This document shows positions 50,898 to 59,278 of a stretch of 64,000 bases of DNA, in pieces. Source of the stretch: an uncultured Prevotellaceae bacterium (GTDB lineage Bacteria; Bacteroidota; Bacteroidia; Bacteroidales; Muribaculaceae); assembly GCA_900318335.1 (NCBI GenBank), contig ONKF01000013.1, forward strand, positions 1-64,000. The letters are read 5' to 3'. The number at the start of each line of letters is the position of its first letter. The stretch's first letter is position 1. The notes below the pieces were generated by a model. It searched no databases. It was not told the DNA's origin and saw only the letters and a program-made list of their open reading frames with translations. Position numbers and translations under genes: made by a program.

Positions 50898-52544
50898 TCA
50901 ATAACCGGGATTCTGGACAAGGTTGGTGTTCACAACCAGGTCATTGGTCGGGATAGCAAACAAGTTGCGGTACTCGTCGAAGTTGCGACCGGCATAGGTA
51001 CCACCCTTCCAGCTCCAAACGTAATCGGTATTGCCACCGAAGCGGTTGAAGCGGATCAGGTCGATGCGGCGACGGCCCTCGAAGAAGAACTCACGGCCCC
51101 ACTCATCCAGAATCTGGTTGAGGGTGTAGGTCGAACGCTGGTCGGCGTTGGCACGGCCACGGATGGCGTTGATGGCTGCAACGGCCTCGGCAGGTGCGGT
51201 ACCACCAGCCTGGCGGGTCAATGCCTCGGCATAGGTCAGATAGGCCTCGGCCGAACGCATGAAGAAGAAGTCACCATCGGGGAAGGTGGCATCCTTACCT
51301 GCGCTGCCATCGGTCTTGAAGTTGTTGTACTTGGCAACGGCATAACCGTTCTTGAACACACCGGGATCCAAGTTCTCGAGGATGCGGTCACCAGCGGTGT
51401 TGAACAACGCGCGGTCGTCACCTGCCGACTGAGCCACCTCATAGCCAGCGCCGATGGGAGCATCGTCGTTGGGGAAGAACAGACGGACAAGTTCGCGACG
51501 GGCACGGTTACCACCCCACTGCTGACTGGCAACGCCATTGGTAGCATCGCTGTTGAAGGGATCCTCGTGCATGTCGGCATCAAAGGTCGATGCCATCATG
51601 AACAACGAGGTACCCCAGCTGGTGGTGCGGATACCATCCTGAAGAACGGGGAAGATAGCCTCGGTAGCTGCGCTGGTCGAACCATTGTCGCCCATGAACA
51701 GCATCTGATAAGGAGTATAGTACCAGTCAAAGTCGGCACCCGAGCGGTTCACACCAGTGGTGTTGAGCTTGTGGGGGCCATCCATGACCATCTTGGCATA
51801 CTTGGCGGCATCGGCCCAACGGGGAGTACCGGAATAAACCTCAGCATTGAGGTAGAGGCGAGCCAGCAACAGGTCGGCGGCATCGCGGTCAACACGGCCA
51901 TAACCTTCCTGACCCTTCTTGAGGGCACGGGGAGCGCTCAAGCCTTCACGCAGGTCGAGAAGCTCCTTCTCCAACCACTCAAACAGGGCGGCACGGCTCA
52001 CCTGCTCGGGATTCTCGGCAGTGGGTGAAGTCACCAGAGCGACATTGCCCCAACCATCGAGCAGATAGTAATAATCCAGTGCACGGATGAAGCGGATCTC
52101 GGCAGTCATCGTGTCATCATACTCTCCAAAGCTTGCCAAGTAATCATTGCAGAAAACGATACTGGTGTACAGACGATAGTACAGACCCGTCAACATCGGG
52201 TGGCTGGCATCGTAGGCATTGTAGCAGAACTCGGGGATACCGGGGTCACCCCAGCCACAGATGGCCTCATCGGTGGTCAGCTCGTTAGCATTCCACACCT
52301 GACGCACGTAGCCCGAGGTACCGCCATCGATACCGTCAACGTCGCTATCACCATTGGCACCACCGTTACCAGCGACACCGATGCAGGCGTAGCACTTGTT
52401 GAACAACTGCTCGGCATCAATAGAGTCGGCCGTAACCAGATTGGGGTTGATAGGCTTGACGTCCAAGTCGTTCACACAAGACGTGGTTCCTGCAGCAAGC
52501 AGCAGCAAAGCAGCGGGAACAATATGTTTGAAAAACTTATTCAT
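50898..52544 (-). CDS. susD: SusD-like starch-binding lipoprotein
   Basis: 548 residues. The lipoprotein signal (MNKFFKHIVPAALLLLAAGTTSC, Cys23) is followed by the SusD/RagB fold with its TPR-like helices: TGLYYRLYTSIVFCNDYLAS, ETIRFIRALDYYYLLDGWGN-type AEIRFIRALDYYYLLDGWGN, and the C-terminal EWGREFFFEGRRRIDLIRFNRFG. SusD forms the lid over the SusC barrel. The length matches Bacteroides SusD, and the context (SusC before, SusE/F after) supports starch as substrate. It begins 28 nt after the susC stop. Confidence 0.93.
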   Translation of the reverse strand: MNKFFKHIVPAALLLLAAGTTSCVNDLDVKPINPNLVTADSIDAEQLFNKCYACIGVAGNGGANGDSDVDGIDGGTSGYVRQVWNANELTTDEAICGWGDPGIPEFCYNAYDASHPMLTGLYYRLYTSIVFCNDYLASFGEYDDTMTAEIRFIRALDYYYLLDGWGNVALVTSPTAENPEQVSRAALFEWLEKELLDLREGLSAPRALKKGQEGYGRVDRDAADLLLARLYLNAEVYSGTPRWADAAKYAKMVMDGPHKLNTTGVNRSGADFDWYYTPYQMLFMGDNGSTSAATEAIFPVLQDGIRTTSWGTSLFMMASTFDADMHEDPFNSDATNGVASQQWGGNRARRELVRLFFPNDDAPIGAGYEVAQSAGDDRALFNTAGDRILENLDPGVFKNGYAVAKYNNFKTDGSAGKDATFPDGDFFFMRSAEAYLTYAEALTRQAGGTAPAEAVAAINAIRGRANADQRSTYTLNQILDEWGREFFFEGRRRIDLIRFNRFGGNTDYVWSWKGGTYAGRNFDEYRNLFAIPTNDLVVNTNLVQNPGY

Positions 52545-52571
52545 TGTCGTTATTATTATTTTAATGTGTGA

Positions 52572-55500
52572 TTAGAAATTGAGGCTAAGACCAAAGATGA
52601 ACGAGATGGGACGCGGATACATCGAGTTGTCGATACCACTGAACACCTCGGGATCAATACCTTCATACTTAGTGATGCAGAACACGTTGCTCACGGTACC
52701 ATAGACACGGCCACTGATGCCGTCCCAGCTGTTCTTGCGGGCGATACCTGCAAAGCTGTAACCCAGGGTGATGTTGTCACACTTGAGGAACGAGGCGTTC
52801 TGTACCCAACGGTCGGTAAGGATAGCATGGTTGCTATAGGTCTGATAGTTGTAGGGCAACACGTAGATGGGACGGTTGCTCAGATAGTTGGTCGATGTCA
52901 GGATTTCGCTGGCGTTCAAGTTGCTGGCACCTGCCATCAGGTCATTGAACACATAGTTACCCAGACTGGCACGGAACGACATGCCCAGGTCCCAGTTCTT
53001 CCACTCCAGGCGAGAGGCGAGACCCATGGTCACGTCGGGAGCCGGATTCTTGTAGAAGTACATATCGTCGGGGCTGATCTGGCCATCACCGTTGCGGTCA
53101 ACAACCTGACCCTCGATGGGCATACCATTCTGGTCGTAAACCTGCTGATATACGCGGAACGAGCTTGCAGGGTAGCCAACGGCATGACCCTGAATGTTGT
53201 TACCGGTACCTGACGAGATACCACCAGTGGGAACATAGTAGTCCTCATCATCGCCACCAATCAGCTCAATAATCTTATTGCTGTTCCAGGTGGCGTTGTA
53301 ATCGATGGTCCAGTTCCAGTCGGTAACCTGAATGGCCTTCCAGCTGATGGCGAACTCGAGACCAGTATTGCGCAGTGAACCGATGTTCTTGTTCATCATG
53401 TTGCGGGGCTGAGTACCTGCTGAGTTGTAGGCATAGTTGATCAGGTCGGTGGTCTTGCGGTAATACCAATCGATGCTACCGCTGATGCGCTGGTTCATGA
53501 AACCATAGTCCAAGCCGACGTTGGTCGTCGTGGTGGTCTCCCACCTCAGATCTTCGTTGCGGGTGTCGGGGCGAACCATCGAACCGTCACCAATCACGTC
53601 ATAGAAACTACCCTGGTTGCCAGAGCTCTTGGAATAGGTGGCAATCCAACCATAATCCCAACCGATATCCTGCTGACCAGTCTTACCCCAACCGAGGCGG
53701 AGCTTCAGGTCGCTCAATGCAGTAACGTTGCGCAGGAAGGGCTCGTCGTTGATGCGCCATGCAAAGGCGAATGAGGGGAATAATGCCCAGTGTTTCATAA
53801 AGCGCGAGCTACCATCATCACGCACGGTGGCGGTCAGGTAGTAACGGCCCTTGAAGATGTAGTTGGCACGGCCGAAGAACGATATAAGATAATTCTCGCT
53901 CGCGTCCCTGGAATCGCTATAGTTGTGAAGCCTGCCGCTCACGCCCTTATCCTTGTTAGAGAGGTTTTCGGGATAATTGTCCCAATAGTGATTGGTCGTG
54001 CGATGCCAGAAGTGCTGCCACTCGTAACCACCCATGATGTCGAAGTGGTTGTCGTCGTTGAAGTCCTTGTAGTACTGGGCATAGGTGCTCAAGGTATAGG
54101 CGCGCTTGATTATCTGCTCCCAGCCGTGGCTGCCATAATAAGTGGCCTGGGGCGCGGCGGGATCAACATCGGTCCACTGCTTACCCTTGGCCAGATCGGC
54201 ACCCAGGGTCAAGTGGAGTCGTAAATCCTCAAAACCGTGAACCTGATAGTCGATATCGGCATTACCGATGAAGTCGCGGCTGATGGCACGGTCATTTCTC
54301 AGGTTGAGCATGGCAACGGGGTTGGAGGTTGCCAGCGAGTTGCGGGTATAGGGCCATGCGCTGTCGTGGAGGGCAGAGCCGTCGCCCAGCCACTCGAAGT
54401 AACCACCGAAGTTGTCATACAGCGGGTCGGTGGACGTAACGGGCTGGGTGGGATCCATCCAGACTGCTGCGCTGATGGCGCCACCGTCGGCATAGCGGTT
54501 CTTACCCCACATGAACTTACCGTTCAAGTTCAGGCGCAGGTGGTCGTTAAAGAACGAGGGATTCAGGTTTAACGCGGTGGTGAAACGCTTGAAGTCACTC
54601 GTCTTCAAAATACCCTGCTGGTCGGTATAACCTAACGATATACGGTAGGGCAGCCAGTCGCCGGCCGAACCCGTCAGTGTCACGTTATGGTCATGAGAGA
54701 GGGCGGTACGGTAGATCTGATCCTGCCAGTTGGTGTTCTCCTTGCCCAGGGCTTTCATGGCAGCGTCGTAGCGGTCATTACCCTTGTACAGATTGCCCAC
54801 GAACTCGCGGAACTGGTCACCATCCATGACGTCGACAGACTTCTTCTTCATGCTCACAGTCACGTTACCATTATAGGCAACACTGGGGCGCTGACCGCGA
54901 CGGCCTTTCTTGGTGGTGATGATGATGACACCATTGCTACCACGGCTACCATAGATAGCGGTGGCCGAAGCGTCCTTCAGCACGTTGAAGCTCTCGATGT
55001 CCTGGGGGTTGATGATAGCCAAGCCATTTGGGAAACCCTTCACACCGCTGTTGTCCATGGGGACACCATCGATAACGATCAGGGGGTCGTTGCTGGCGTT
55101 CAGTGACGAACCACCACGGATACGGATGGTAGCGCCACCACCAGGAGTACCGCCACCACTGGTGACGTTCACACCGGCGATTTTACCACCGAGCATGTCC
55201 TGTGCACTAACGACAACACCTTTGTTCTTGGAATCGGGCTTGAGAGCCGTTACCGAACCGGTCAAGTCGTTTTTCTTAACTACACCATAACCGATGACCA
55301 CCAGATTCTGGAGCATCTGGCTGCCCTCGCTCAAGGTGACTACTACATTGCTGGCTGCGGTGACCTCTTGCGGGTCGTAGCCAACAGACGTGATTTGGAG
55401 CTTGGCGCCCTGGGGCACACCCTCAAGAATAAAGTTACCGTCAAAGTCGGTAGCTGTACCCATCTGTGTGCCAACGACGCGAACACTCGCGCCGATAACA

Positions 55501-55625
55501 GGCTCGCCGGTAGCATCCTTAACAAGGCCATTCACAGTAATCTGTGCATAGGCACCCAGTGACAGGAACAGTCCCATCACGAGGGTAAGAATCCTAAACG
55601 GAATTCTGATGTTTACCTGCTTCAT
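52572..55625 (-). CDS. susC: SusC-like TonB-dependent starch oligosaccharide transporter
   Basis: 1017 residues. A signal peptide (MKQVNIRIPFRILTLVMGLFLSLGAYA) is followed by a carboxypeptidase-D-like domain (ITVNGLVKDATGEPVIGASV), the TonB-box region (NLVVIGYGVVKKNDLTGSV), the plug (GVNVTSGGGTPGGGATIRIRGG, IESFNVLKDASATAIYGSRG, NGVIIITTKKGRRGQ) and a 22-strand barrel ending ISFIFGLSLNF. It imports starch fragments through the outer membrane, powered by TonB-ExbBD. It heads the susCDEF operon, divergent from lacI, with the shared operator at 55817. Confidence 0.95.
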   Translation of the reverse strand: MKQVNIRIPFRILTLVMGLFLSLGAYAQITVNGLVKDATGEPVIGASVRVVGTQMGTATDFDGNFILEGVPQGAKLQITSVGYDPQEVTAASNVVVTLSEGSQMLQNLVVIGYGVVKKNDLTGSVTALKPDSKNKGVVVSAQDMLGGKIAGVNVTSGGGTPGGGATIRIRGGSSLNASNDPLIVIDGVPMDNSGVKGFPNGLAIINPQDIESFNVLKDASATAIYGSRGSNGVIIITTKKGRRGQRPSVAYNGNVTVSMKKKSVDVMDGDQFREFVGNLYKGNDRYDAAMKALGKENTNWQDQIYRTALSHDHNVTLTGSAGDWLPYRISLGYTDQQGILKTSDFKRFTTALNLNPSFFNDHLRLNLNGKFMWGKNRYADGGAISAAVWMDPTQPVTSTDPLYDNFGGYFEWLGDGSALHDSAWPYTRNSLATSNPVAMLNLRNDRAISRDFIGNADIDYQVHGFEDLRLHLTLGADLAKGKQWTDVDPAAPQATYYGSHGWEQIIKRAYTLSTYAQYYKDFNDDNHFDIMGGYEWQHFWHRTTNHYWDNYPENLSNKDKGVSGRLHNYSDSRDASENYLISFFGRANYIFKGRYYLTATVRDDGSSRFMKHWALFPSFAFAWRINDEPFLRNVTALSDLKLRLGWGKTGQQDIGWDYGWIATYSKSSGNQGSFYDVIGDGSMVRPDTRNEDLRWETTTTTNVGLDYGFMNQRISGSIDWYYRKTTDLINYAYNSAGTQPRNMMNKNIGSLRNTGLEFAISWKAIQVTDWNWTIDYNATWNSNKIIELIGGDDEDYYVPTGGISSGTGNNIQGHAVGYPASSFRVYQQVYDQNGMPIEGQVVDRNGDGQISPDDMYFYKNPAPDVTMGLASRLEWKNWDLGMSFRASLGNYVFNDLMAGASNLNASEILTSTNYLSNRPIYVLPYNYQTYSNHAILTDRWVQNASFLKCDNITLGYSFAGIARKNSWDGISGRVYGTVSNVFCITKYEGIDPEVFSGIDNSMYPRPISFIFGLSLNF

Positions 55626-55753
55626 TTTTAAATTTTTAAAGTTAATATTATGTTGGTAATCAATTATATAAACTCAACAACAGTAGTGGTTATGTCTAAT
55701 GCGACACGGGTCGCTGGGTTTTAAATGGCCGCTTTAAGGCAATTAAAACAAGG

Positions 55754-55761
55754 CAAAAATA
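55754..55761 (-). promoter_or_regulatory. -7 box of the susCDEF operon
   Basis: TATTTTTG on the minus strand (55761-55754). No TTG occurs at the usual -33 spacing, which fits a promoter that needs an activator. The operator centre is about 63 nt upstream. Confidence 0.5.
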
Positions 55762-55816
55762 GAAATTTTAAAGTAATTTTTCTTTTTTTATAATGTTAAA
55801 TTTTCCACTAAATAAA

Positions 55817-55830
55817 TGCAATCGTTTGCG
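55817..55830. promoter_or_regulatory. LacI-type operator in the susC/lacI divergent gap
   Basis: TGCAATCGTTTGCG matches the sites at 27573 and 47988. Its right half contains the TTTG (55825-55828) that forms the -33 element of the lacI promoter. Binding there should block lacI transcription while lying upstream of the susC promoter. Confidence 0.65.
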
Positions 55831-55856
55831 CAATCCGTTTTTTTGTTCTATCTTCG
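55826..55856 (+). promoter_or_regulatory. Promoter of the lacI-type regulator gene
   Basis: TTG (55826-55828) and TATCTTCG (55849-55856) are exactly 23 nt apart. The -7 box has one mismatch to TAnnTTTG. The -33 element lies inside the LacI-type operator. Confidence 0.55.
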
Positions 55857-55921
55857 CAGCCAAACGCAAGACACCGTTTTGCTGTAAATCATTAACCAAC
55901 GCAAGTTAACCACGACTACCA

Positions 55922-56953
55922 ATGGATGATAAAAGACACCTGACAATGAAGGATATCGCCCGCGAACTGGGCGTATCGGTTGCGACCGTATCGAGGGCGC
56001 TGAGCGACAGCCCGAGCATTTCCCGCGAACGTCGCCAGGCCATTCAGCAATATGCCCGCGAACACAATTATTTTCCTAATGTCATTGCCGAGCAGCTGCG
56101 CCACAGCCGCCGTAACCCCTCCCGTGCCATCGGTGTGATCGTTCCCGAGCTGGTGCATTACTATTTCTCGTCGATTCTTGACGGTATCGAGGGCGAAGCC
56201 TCGGCGCGCGGTTATCAGATCATGGTAGCCAAGAGCAACGAGAGCTACGAGCGCGAGGTAGAAATCTGTGAGGCGATGCTCAAGAATAAGGTGTGCGGCA
56301 TCATTGTGTCCCAGGCCAAGGACACCGAGAAATATGACCACTTCCTGCATCTGGATGCTGCCGGCGTGCCGTTGGTCTTCTTTGACCGCATCTGCCCGGC
56401 CCTGAACGCCAGCCGCGTGGTCGTTGACGATTACATGGGGACTCTCAATGCAGTTTCCTATCTCATCAGCACAGGCTGCAAGCGCATCGCCTTCTATGGC
56501 GCGCCCATGAACATGGTGATAGCCAAGAACCGCTATAACGGTTACCGCGACGCCCTGTACAAGCACGGCCTGACGGTCGATGAGAAACTGGTGCGAATCT
56601 GCGACAACCGCGCCGACGCCGAGCGCATCACCCCCGCCATGATGCACATGGAGGACAGGCCCGACGCCTTCTTTGCCGTCAACGACGAGACGGCAATCGG
56701 CATCCTTTCGGTGGTGAAGCGCATGGGGTTCACTGTACCCGACGACGTGAGCATCTGCGGCTTCACTAACGGTTTCCGCGCCACCGTGTGCGACCCGATG
56801 CTGACTACAGTGGAGCAGCGGGGCAGCCAGGTGGGCAAGGAGGCGGCCGATATCCTCATCGGCCTGGTCGAGGGCACCCTCCCCACCGACCATGCCGAGA
56901 AACGCATCGTCAAGACCCGCCTAGTCGTCCGCGGCACCACCCGCCACCCCTAA
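55922..56953 (+). CDS. LacI-family transcriptional regulator of starch genes
   Basis: 343 residues. The N-terminal helix-turn-helix MKDIARELGVSVATVSRALSDSPSISRERR (about 9-38) is followed by the hinge (VIAEQLRHSRRNPSRAIGVIV) and a periplasmic-binding-like sensor domain with VPLVFFDRI, GCKRIAFYG, DAFFAVNDETAIGIL and TTVEQRGSQVGKEAADILI. It probably binds a maltose-type sugar. It is divergent from susC, and matching operators occur at three starch promoters including its own. Unlike Bacteroides, where SusR controls sus, this locus uses a LacI-type protein. Activator or repressor action is inferred from operator positions. Confidence 0.92.
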   Translation: MDDKRHLTMKDIARELGVSVATVSRALSDSPSISRERRQAIQQYAREHNYFPNVIAEQLRHSRRNPSRAIGVIVPELVHYYFSSILDGIEGEASARGYQIMVAKSNESYEREVEICEAMLKNKVCGIIVSQAKDTEKYDHFLHLDAAGVPLVFFDRICPALNASRVVVDDYMGTLNAVSYLISTGCKRIAFYGAPMNMVIAKNRYNGYRDALYKHGLTVDEKLVRICDNRADAERITPAMMHMEDRPDAFFAVNDETAIGILSVVKRMGFTVPDDVSICGFTNGFRATVCDPMLTTVEQRGSQVGKEAADILIGLVEGTLPTDHAEKRIVKTRLVVRGTTRHP

Positions 56954-56990
56954 CCCCCCACCAACCCAAAAACAAAAAACAAAGAAAGAT

Positions 56991-57513
56991 AAAAAGAAAA
57001 CAATAAATACAATAAATACAAATTATAAACGGCTAATAATGATAAATTTAGAAAATCTAAAGAATCATCTATTTGATATAGTAGGCGCTTTATATGAAGT
57101 TCATACTGAACTAGGACCTGGTCTAAACGAATACTGTTATCAAGAAGGGTTACGTTTACAATTTGAAGAACAAGGAATCTCTTATCAAAAGGAGCTAACT
57201 TTTCATCCTTCTTACCATGGAAAACAAATGAATGCTGTGTATCGCGTTGATTTTCTGTGTAAGGGGGATATTATTGTTGAATGTAAGTCAGTTGATGCTC
57301 TTAATGCAGACATGAGGGCACAACTTTACAACTATATGCGCCTGCTTAAATGCCCGTGTGGCATCATTGTGAACTTTGCTGGAAAGAAAGCTGAAGTCGA
57401 GAGATATTTCTATGATGACCAATCGCGCAACATTTTGACGGTTGATGGACGCAGTGTTCATAAATATCGCCAATAAAATATTGTATTTATTGTACTTATT
57501 GTTTTCCTTTTTT
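56991..57513. mobile_element. Element with inverted-repeat ends carrying the GxxExxY gene
   Basis: The ends 56996-57021 and 57481-57506 are 26-nt inverted repeats with one mismatch. They enclose one AT-rich gene. The same ends occur around an 81-bp gene-less copy at 23882-23962. A-rich sequence lies on the outside of the left end and T-rich on the outside of the right end. No clear target-site duplication was found. It is set between GC-rich genes, indicating recent arrival. Confidence 0.6.
57039..57476 (+). CDS. GxxExxY protein (PDDEXK_3 nuclease-like)
   Basis: 145 residues. GPGLNEYCYQEGL contains the GxxExxY motif that names the family. YRVDFLCKGDIIVECKSVD provides the Asp and ExK of a PD-(D/E)xK nuclease core, and AQLYNYMRLLKCPCGIIVNF the following conserved Gln/Tyr helix and strand. 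The function of the family is not known; many Bacteroidota and Planctomycetes genomes carry several copies. The gene is much richer in A/T than its neighbours and lies between 26-nt inverted repeats, so it looks acquired. It sits 39 nt or so upstream of the phosphatase gene, and may have displaced that gene's promoter. Confidence 0.9.
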   Translation: MINLENLKNHLFDIVGALYEVHTELGPGLNEYCYQEGLRLQFEEQGISYQKELTFHPSYHGKQMNAVYRVDFLCKGDIIVECKSVDALNADMRAQLYNYMRLLKCPCGIIVNFAGKKAEVERYFYDDQSRNILTVDGRSVHKYRQ

Positions 57514-57551
57514 AACAAGTATTGAACAAACAGATTTATAGTTTTTTACGT

Positions 57552-59015
57552 ATGGAGAGAATGAAGAGATTATTAGTTGTATTGATGGCTGTGGTGGCGT
57601 TGTGTGCCAGCGCACAGCCTGAGAGGCCCAAACTGATTGTGGGACTGGTTGTGGACCAGATGAGATGGGACTACCTTTATAACTACGAGTGGGGCGAGGG
57701 CGGCTTCAAGACCTTGCTCCAGGATGGTTACCGCTGCAACAACACCATCATCGACTATGTGCCCACTGTCACCGCCATCGGCCACTCCTCGATCTACACG
57801 GGCACGACACCCGCATTTCACGGCATCGCCGGCAATAACTTCATGCTCAACGGAAAGAACGTGACGAGCGTGCAGGATGACACCGAGCGTGGCGTGGGTG
57901 GCAACGACAAGACCCGCGGCAAATCGCCTCGCAACCTTATCACCACCACCATCGCCGACCAGTTGCAACTGGCCACTGGCTTCAAGAGCCGCACCGTGGG
58001 CATCGCCCTCAAAGACCGCGCCGCCATCCTGCCAGCGGGCCATCACCCCATTGGCGCCTATTGGTTTGATAAGGACTGCTCATCGTTTGTCACCAGCACC
58101 TATTACATGGACAAGTTGCCCAAGTGGGTCAGCGACTTCAACAAGAAGCATCGCGCGGAACTCTCGTTGGAACTAAATTACGTGCCCATGGGCACCATCA
58201 TGACCTTTGCCATGGCCGAGCAGGCCCTGATCAACGAGAACCTGGGCATGGGCGAGGCGACCGACATGCTCGCCATCAGCGTCTCTAACACCGACATGTG
58301 CAGCCACTACTATGGGACCCACTCGCCTAAGGTCGATTCCATCTACATGCAGCTGGACAAGGAAATCGCCCATTTCATCGAGGTTTTGGACCAGCGCATC
58401 GGCCGCGGCAACTACCTGTTGTTCCTCTCGGCCGACCATGGCGGAACCCACAACTATCACCGCATGAAGTCCCACGGCCTGCCCAGCGGCTGCTGGAACA
58501 GTCCCGACGCCCTCATTGCCGCAAATGAATTGCTGGAGAAGCGATTTGGCGTGAAAGACCTGATCAAGGCCGAGATGGAATACACCTTCTACCTGAACCA
58601 CGAAGTCATTGACGCCGCACATCTCGACTACGATGAGGTGATGCGTGCCGCTTGTCAGGCGCTGGAAACTCCTGAGGAAATACAATGGGCCATCGACGTA
58701 GCGCATATCGACTCCTACCCCATCCCCAGCATCCTCAAGGAGCGCATCAAGCTGGGCTATTTCCCCGGACGCAGCGGCGAAATCTACATCGTGCCGCGCA
58801 CGGGCGTGTATGCCGGCAAAACCGAGTGGGCGGGTTCCAATCACGGCACGTGGAGCCAGAGCGACTCCCACATCCCCCTGATCTTCATGGGATGGCACAT
58901 CACGCCTGGCGAGACTAACCGCTTGACCCACATGACCGACATCGCCGCTACAGTGTGCGCCATGCTCCACATCCAGACTCCTAACGGCTGCATCGGCACA
59001 TCGGTGTTCGAGTAA
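57552..59015 (+). CDS. PafA-like alkaline phosphatase / phosphodiesterase-type hydrolase
   Basis: 487 residues from ATG at 57552 (ATG at 57561 is also possible; a TTG at 57522 is not preferred). A signal peptide (MKRLLVVLMAVVALCASAQ) exports it. VVDQMRWDYL holds a metal ligand, PTVTAIGHSSIYTGT the catalytic Thr, LKDRAAILPAGHHP the Lys/Arg pair of PafA, and FLSADHGGTHNY another metal site. PafA removes phosphate from many esters. The usual TD-x-x-GH motif here reads TDMCSHYYG; the His is kept but the Gly is replaced. It is followed by a strong terminator at 59051-59085. Confidence 0.88.
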   Translation: MERMKRLLVVLMAVVALCASAQPERPKLIVGLVVDQMRWDYLYNYEWGEGGFKTLLQDGYRCNNTIIDYVPTVTAIGHSSIYTGTTPAFHGIAGNNFMLNGKNVTSVQDDTERGVGGNDKTRGKSPRNLITTTIADQLQLATGFKSRTVGIALKDRAAILPAGHHPIGAYWFDKDCSSFVTSTYYMDKLPKWVSDFNKKHRAELSLELNYVPMGTIMTFAMAEQALINENLGMGEATDMLAISVSNTDMCSHYYGTHSPKVDSIYMQLDKEIAHFIEVLDQRIGRGNYLLFLSADHGGTHNYHRMKSHGLPSGCWNSPDALIAANELLEKRFGVKDLIKAEMEYTFYLNHEVIDAAHLDYDEVMRAACQALETPEEIQWAIDVAHIDSYPIPSILKERIKLGYFPGRSGEIYIVPRTGVYAGKTEWAGSNHGTWSQSDSHIPLIFMGWHITPGETNRLTHMTDIAATVCAMLHIQTPNGCIGTSVFE

Positions 59016-59050
59016 CGGCCGCCTCTCACAACATTTGTTAAAGAAGAGCT

Positions 59051-59085
59051 AAACTGGTCTTAGTCTGCGACTAAGGCCAGTTTTG
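59051..59085 (+). terminator. Intrinsic terminator after the phosphatase gene
   Basis: AAACTGGTCTTAGTC (59051-59065) pairs with GACTAAGGCCAGTTT (59069-59083), with one G-T pair and a 3-nt loop, then TTGTTT. It lies 36 nt after the stop. Confidence 0.85.
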
Positions 59086-59153
59086 TTTCGCCATCAGATT
59101 GAAATGTGATAACATTTTTTCGTAATTTTTTCAACTATTTTAAAAATTTGTTG

Positions 59154-59161
59154 TAATTTTG
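59154..59161 (+). promoter_or_regulatory. -7 box of the second susC/susD pair
   Basis: TAATTTTG is a perfect -7 box, about 118 nt before the susC-like start. No good -33 TTG is seen. The long leader from about 59165 may be regulatory, but I saw no clear hairpin and no LacI-type operator. Confidence 0.55.
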
Positions 59162-59278
59162 TAACATTCTTACCGAATGACACATTAATATTGTTCCAAT
59201 CACATGCGGTTTTCACTTGATTAACGCAACTTAACAGTCGCAGAATTATTATTTTTATAACTATAAAATTAAACGTGT

